A stretch of 64,000 nt of DNA from Opisthocomus hoazin (taxonomy: Eukaryota; Chordata; Aves; Opisthocomiformes; Opisthocomidae). Both the position numbers and the translations under genes were made by a program. Each line of letters begins with the position of its first letter. The stretch's first letter is position 1. The stretch lies in the NCBI RefSeq assembly GCF_030867145.1, contig NC_134454.1, positions 47,506,320 through 47,570,319 on the forward strand, given 5' to 3'. The notes below the pieces were generated by a model. It was not told the origin of the DNA. It was given only the letters and a program-made list of their open reading frames with translations, and did not search any database. Shown one piece after another: positions 58,625 through 64,000 of the stretch.

Positions 58625-61267
58625 GACAGGACACCTCAACATTTCATGGTACCTTCAGCTGGAAGAAGAGCTCCATCTAGTGAGGCCCGTGCCTCTTGGG
58701 GCCACTTCAACAATCGTTTACCCACTGTATGCCCATTTTCACCCCAGCCAGGGCCATGCAGTAGGAAAAAAAAAAACACCTGGCTGCAAACACTGTTGCC
58801 ATGGAGGCAGGCAACAGGAAAGGCCACCATCAGTTCCAATTACCCTCAGCTCTGGTTCCTTTCTAGCACCACAGCCACCTTCCTCACAGGCCAGCTGCCA
58901 GGGGGGTTGAGCAGCCACTGTTTTGTTTGCGGACCTAAGACGATCACCCAACTGTTGGCTGTGCAAAAGCATTAAATGAAGGGCATGGGATGGCAGGCCC
59001 TTCAGGAATGTACTGTACCTAGAGTTGTTCCCAAAGAGGGCTTATTTGGGGATTCTACTGCTGAGAGCTAAATCTCTTCTATTTTTGAGTCATCTGTGAG
59101 TAGAAGGAAGCTAGAAAGAAAAGCACTGCACCTATGCAAAAAAGCAAATACGATCTGAAAGTACGGTACACAAAGCAACACATTTTAAGAATCTCACTTC
59201 TCTTTCTTTTATATGCGCACTCTGATTACATTTCCCTGCTTAGCACCTGTGTGTGTGCATGTGTGTTGTCACCCACGTGTGATGCCAAAGTGTTAGCGGC
59301 TTGGGTTTCCTTGAGGTTGGGGTTCAGTAAGGGCTCCAGTTTGCTTAAAATCGGATCTTTTTTGAACTTCAGGGTCCTGTAAGTATCACAGTGCAAGCAT
59401 TCACTAGGGGTTTTGAGTGCATAGGCCAGTACAGAGTTGTGAGGGGTATTTTTACATTCTGACTCTGTTTTTTCTTCTTTTTTCCCCCCCAAATCACTGC
59501 CTGTTGACCAGAGACATTTCAAGATAAAATAATTTAGCGTTGTGGGATGCAAATAGCAAACCTTTGACTTACACATGTTTCAGTTATTGAACTAATCCCA
59601 TGTTCAGGTAAAGCAGACAACCACCAAAGCAAAAAAGTTAGGTAGTCTGTCTACATCACTACTAGATTAAGGAAAACGGGAACTATGCAGTGCAATATTG
59701 CTTTTAACAATATGATGTACTCAATCAGCGGATTACATCAGGAACTCAGTCAAAGCCTTACTTTCACAAAGACTGGAGCTCCAAATCTGTCTAGACAAGC
59801 AATTTACAGCAGGGAGAAAAAAATCTAAACTGTTGAATCCTAATGTTGTAAACAGCCTGTTATCAAGACTGGTAATACAGACAGGGCCCTACTGTTCTCA
59901 AGGACCACCCACAAAAGAAAGAATTTGATATGGCAGCTTGCCTGAAAAATTTATTTGTGATATACTGGTATGTGGTAACAGCATGAAGGAGCTGTAGGAG
60001 CGAGGAGTGCTTTGCTGAGGGAGTAACAGATGGGATTGGCCTTGACAGTGGCTGCAGTATGCACCTCAGAAAATGTCAGTCCTCCTAAAACAGCAGAAAG
60101 ACAAAGAGGCTGCAAATGGTCTCCTTGGCTATTGCTGTGTCCGCTCATCTTCCCATGGTAATGGCATTTCAAGAATCATGAATTAATTGTAATCTGAGTG
60201 TAAAGCATCAGTTGTCCTTTTCTGTTTTTTGCTTCTGAGGGAGCTTTCTTGGTTAAGAGCATACTTGCAGACCCTGTGCAAACCTTGGTAGCATACACTG
60301 TGGTACATTTGATCTTCCGGGGGTGAAGGCAGAGTTCAACATTACAACCAAGAGTTTTCCAAAGTGAGACAGACTATCAGTCACTGTCTGTGGCTGAAGC
60401 AGAGGCATGGCAGACATCTGGTGTAAACTGCCCCTTGACACCCCCCTGCATCTTCTGGGACAGCTGTGAGACAAGGAGAGCTTTCTAAACCACATTTTTG
60501 GTCTTGACTATTAAAGCTAGGTGCCTGGATCCACACTTCTACACTTAGGTCCCCATTTCAGAGCAGCGTGTATGATTTACATTCAAATTGCTGGCCAGCT
60601 TACTCAGCAAGTTGAGAAAGAAGAGTGATAGCAAAATACACTTCTGACCAAAGAGTCCTACATTGATTTTTGTGTATTTCAACCTTTCAGAAATGATTAA
60701 AAACAAGAGTAACTGAAATGTTTACATAAAGCATGTTTCAAACTAAAACCGTCTAAACTTCTCCTGATGTTTCAAACAGAAGTGAATCTGGGCACTTGTC
60801 ATGAAAAACTAGCAAATGGATCAAAAAACAACCTGTGAAACAGTTCTGCCTCTCCAAAATGTTTTTGTTGGGTGGTTTTTTTTTTGTTGCCAGGAAAGAA
60901 AGCTGAATGAAAAAAATCTAGCTAGCATTACCGCTACTTGCGCAGTGAAGAAAAGCACAGGAAAGGCAGCCGGCCCAAGAGGGCTATTACATTCCTCTCT
61001 CCCCTTCTCCTCCCTCAGTCGCTCTACAAACTTCAGAGCTGAATGGTAAGGGGAGAGCGAGTGGGGAGCAAGGTCAAACACAGCTTTACACGCCGCAGTC
61101 CCAGCTTGATAGCTTTGCTAGCAAAAGGGGATGTAAAACCTGCTGGAGTTAGACCTCCTGCAGCTTGCACCTCCCTGAAGGATCGAGGCACCTACTCACT
61201 GTGAACAGCTTAAAACTCCATGGGGCTTTCCCAAGGAACATTTTGGACATGTCAAGAATGGCAAAAA
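58625..61267. other. Repeat-poor spacer
   Basis: No exon or named repeat is recognised. A short GT-rich run is at about 59249-59271. Several open frames at 58636-58975 overlap on both strands and look like chance. Confidence 0.45.
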
Positions 61268-61511
61268 TTCTCTTATAGGAAGTTCCATCTGAACATGAGG
61301 AAGAATTTCTTCACTCTGAGGGTGACGGAGCACTGGAACAGGCTGCCCAGGGAGGTTGTGGAGTCTTCTTCTCTGGAGATATTCAAGACCCGCCTGGACA
61401 AGGTCCTGTGCAGCCTGCTGTAGGTGACCCTGCTTTGGCAGGAGGGTTGGACTAGATGACCCACAGAGGTCCCTTCCAACCCCAAACATTCTGTGATTCT
61501 GTGATTCTGTG
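61268..61511 (+). mobile_element. CR1 3'-end fragment, plus strand
   Basis: It encodes the last RT-side residues ([20 protein letters not shown] then [20 protein letters not shown]) followed by the 3' UTR and three ATTCTGTG octamers at 61488-61511. It belongs to the same subfamily as the tails at 53513 and 54947. Confidence 0.93.
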
Positions 61512-62200
61512 AATAATGACACCTGCTCCTGTTGGGGACGACAAAGGTAGGCCTATTTCAAAGAGCACAATGAGAGGCTTTGCTGAAATGCTCTGACCTA
61601 CAAGGAAATGTTCTGCTGATGTAAGACCTTGCTATATTGTGAGCACAGTGGGAGTTGGTGCTGGGGAAATGTCTTCAGTGAACAGCTCCACGAAAATTAA
61701 GTAAATGGATGTCAATAAATCTGCTCACTGTCTTCGAGCAGACGGGTGCCCTATAATTTACAGTGTAAGTAACTAATGGAAAGAAACAATGATAAGAACA
61801 TATTAGTGCAGAAGTACTTGGCAAAGGAGAGGAAGAAGTCAAAGGCAGCTTTGCTTTGATGTAGACTAAAGTGTACTTGGGGTGGGAGGGTGAGTGAGAG
61901 ACGTGAGCTGGAGCAACAGGAGGGAAGTGATGGAGGCTGAGGACTGATGCTGGCTCATTCTCGGCATGCGGTCAGAGGTCATCGTTACGGTCCCTGGGGC
62001 AAAGAGAGACCCACCTCTCTCCTTCATGGAGACAAGAACATCCACCCCACATCAGAAGCCAAGACACTGTCTTGGAAGACTTATTAACACAAGTGTAGGG
62101 ATCGCTGGTTAATATTACTGCTGTTTAATGACTCAGAGTATCTCAGTTCTGCACATGCTGGAAAATTTAGCTCTCGCCCTGAAGAACGTAGAGCCTAAAA
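61512..62200. other. Spacer before the CpG island
   Basis: I see no recognisable gene or repeat. Confidence 0.45.
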
Positions 62201-63300
62201 TGACTTCTTGAAGAGACGAGACGCAGCGTATCGCAGCGTTACAGACGCCTGAATCCCTCCGAGCCAGCCGGGCCAACCTCCACCGGCGCGCTGCGGGAAG
62301 CGCCGGCCCGCCAGCGCGGGAGGCAGGGCCAGCAGCAGGGCTGCCGGCGGCGGCGGCGGCGCTGCCCGGCCCCGCCGGGGCGCAGCGCCTCTCCGCGGGG
62401 ACGCGACCCTCCGCGGCCCCGGGCGCGCTGCCGCCGGCGGAAGGCGCAGCGTCGCGGCTCGGTTTTACTCCGTTCCGCCGCCCCCACCGGGCGCCGCAGG
62501 CCGCGCGCGTTTCCGGCGGGCAGCGACAGAGGGCGCGCGGCGTGACGCGGGGGCCGGCGCGGGAGGGCGCGCGGGAGGGCCCCGCGTCGGCAGGCGGGGG
62601 AGCCGCGGGAGGCGGTGCGGGTACCCGCGGGCGCGGTGCCGCGCGGGGGCACTGTGACATCACAACGGAGCGGCGCCGCGGGGAGTGTGCCCCGCCGACC
62701 GCCCCCGCCCCGCTGCGTCCCCCGACGGCGCTCCCGCCGCTGCCGTCGGAGGCTGCCTGCGCTCACCCGCCTTCCCTCTCCGGCGGTATCCGCAGTCCGC
62801 TTCTTTTTTCCTTAAAAAAAAAAAGCAAAATCGAAAGCCAAATCAAACGCTGACTTCAAGGGTGTTCTTCTCGGGCCGGAGCTCGGCGAACCCCGGGTGA
62901 AGACACCCGAGCTTGCCATCTTTGTTCCGACCCCGGCCGCACGCAGACCACGGCACACCCCGGTGCCACGCCGAGCTGGGCAGTCCGACAGCCCGGCACA
63001 GAGCCCTGCCTCCCGTATCCCTCCCAGCAGCGCGCCGTCCACGTTCACCGCTGCTGGAAGAGCCAGCCAGGCACCAAAAGCCCGCCGATGTCAAGACAAT
63101 ATCCAAGAAGGATCAACGCCGCAGGAGATCAGCCCGTTGGGGCACACCTGGTTCCGGTTTACGTCCACTCTGCTTGCAGACATTGGTCCAAATCACCCGC
63201 GTTGTTCTGTTCCTATCCACGGGCTAACGTACGGCTGGGAGTCGGGTCGTCTGACTGCTTTGCGGGCGCTTATCTCTCACCGTGCTCCACACAGGCAGAA
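62200..63300. promoter_or_regulatory. Strong CpG island, gene not assigned
   Basis: G+C and CpG density rise sharply at about 62220 and stay high to about 63050, with a GGC run at 62346-62362 and a weaker shoulder to 63300. A CRE-like TGACATCA is at 62655-62662. Such islands usually mark promoters of widely expressed genes. Open frames of 100-180 codons exist on both strands, but their Arg/Ala/Pro/Gly-rich sequences are typical chance frames in GC-rich DNA and match no family I know. It may promote a neighbouring gene on either strand or a non-coding RNA. Confidence 0.7.
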
Positions 63301-64000
63301 ACACTTCTAGATCTGGCTCTGGGAGAGCAGACAATGGTCCAAGTGACTTTAGGTAAACACCTTTTTGCCTTTGAAGAATGTGAGAGTACGTTGTGTACCT
63401 TCTCGACGAACAAAGGTGGTTAAATTGCCCTTTTTGTATACAGATACAGAGTTACTGTTGTATTCATCTAATATTTACAGCCTGTGAGACCGCTTTAACC
63501 TGTCACTCAAATTTCCAAGTTTGGCTCTGGTTTTAACTGCTTTGACCAGTAACGTTTAGCAGGGAAGTGTAACGGAGTATTTACTCTCCCTTTTCATTCT
63601 AGCCTGGGTTCTCACCTGCACCTTCTTGCTAAACCACTCTACGCCCTACTCTCCAGCCCTTGTGCATCAGCTGAGCAGCACAGGTGATTGAAGATTGTAG
63701 TAAACATTTCATTTGAAACAGAATGGAAATCTGTCAGATGTGACCAGAACAGTGTTCTCCCTCATGTGTGGGGCACAGTGACAGAAGGAAGAAGTGGGCT
63801 GGAAAAGGAACTGAATTTCAGCATTAGCAGCTAGAGAGAGGCTGGAGCTCCCTGGGCAGGAGGCTTTTCGGCCACAGTCAGAGGCCGCAAAGGCTGTGGA
63901 GCAAGGCTTCATGCTGCCCCCAGCAGCACAGCCAAACAGTCACAGACAGCCTTCTCAGCAGCGTTTTTTAAACATGCTTCGACCTAAATCACCTTGAAAC
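63301..64000. other. Terminal segment of the window
   Basis: No gene was recognised. A good acceptor-like site (CCCTTTTCATTCTAG, ending at 63602) is followed by only nine codons in the HSD17B3 phase. It does not look like the missing exon. Confidence 0.4.

Noticed and set aside
60897..61049. Open frame after a strong acceptor (TTTTTGTTGCCAG) as the HSD17B3 last exon
   Set aside because: In phase, but Lys/Ser-rich with no hydrophobic segment and no resemblance to known C-termini.
62133..62766. Two long minus-strand open frames (175-176 codons) in the CpG island
   Set aside because: They overlap in different frames, are rich in Arg/Ala/Pro/Gly, and match no family. Stop codons are rare by chance in such GC-rich DNA.
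63603..63650. Candidate last exon after CATTCTAG near the window end
   Set aside because: Only nine codons (PGFSPAPSC) before a stop. The likeness of 'GF' to the human start of this exon is too short to count.
1..64000. CRISPR arrays, tRNA/rRNA genes, bacterial-type operons
   Set aside because: No regularly spaced direct repeats, no cloverleaf or rRNA core words, and the coding sequence is split by spliceosomal introns. This is vertebrate nuclear DNA.

Overview
This is a bird genome window. It holds vertebrate genes split into short GT-AG exons, many chicken-repeat-1 (CR1) LINE fragments that end in the avian 8-bp tail repeat (ATTCTRTG and its complement), and a solo LTR of a type common in birds. 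The two gene identities (human 9q22 neighbours) suggest the avian Z chromosome. That placement is inference from known synteny, not something the sequence shows.

Layout. Positions 1-1966 are the end of a CpG-rich 5' region and the tail of an intron. Positions 1967-20598 (+) carry eleven consecutive coding exons of SLC35D2, a Golgi nucleotide-sugar transporter; exon 1 lies before the window. Its 3' UTR runs to a polyadenylation signal at 22668-22673 and contains MIR-like and CR1 relics. After a 2.8-kb spacer, positions 25522-48201 (+) carry ten exons of HSD17B3, the 17-beta-hydroxysteroid dehydrogenase that makes testosterone. These encode residues 1-274 with the cofactor motif and the Ser-Tyr-Lys active site intact. 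The last exon (about 36 residues in the human protein) was not recognised, so the gene is open at its 3' end. The two genes lie head to tail, an order that in human is known to give a SLC35D2-HSD17B3 readthrough transcript.

Positions 48202-62100 are repeat-rich. There are CR1 fragments at 49706-50459, 53132-53602, a nested cluster at 54447-58624, and 61268-61511. Two of the fragments form a nearly identical inverted pair about 7 kb apart. Positions 62200-63300 are a strong CpG island with no gene I can assign.

The two genes act in separate pathways: nucleotide-sugar import into the Golgi, and androgen synthesis at the ER. I found no CRISPR array, tRNA, rRNA, operon or undescribed protein system. 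The items most worth a second look are the missing HSD17B3 last exon, the inverted CR1 duplication, and the two orphan CpG/GC-rich islands.
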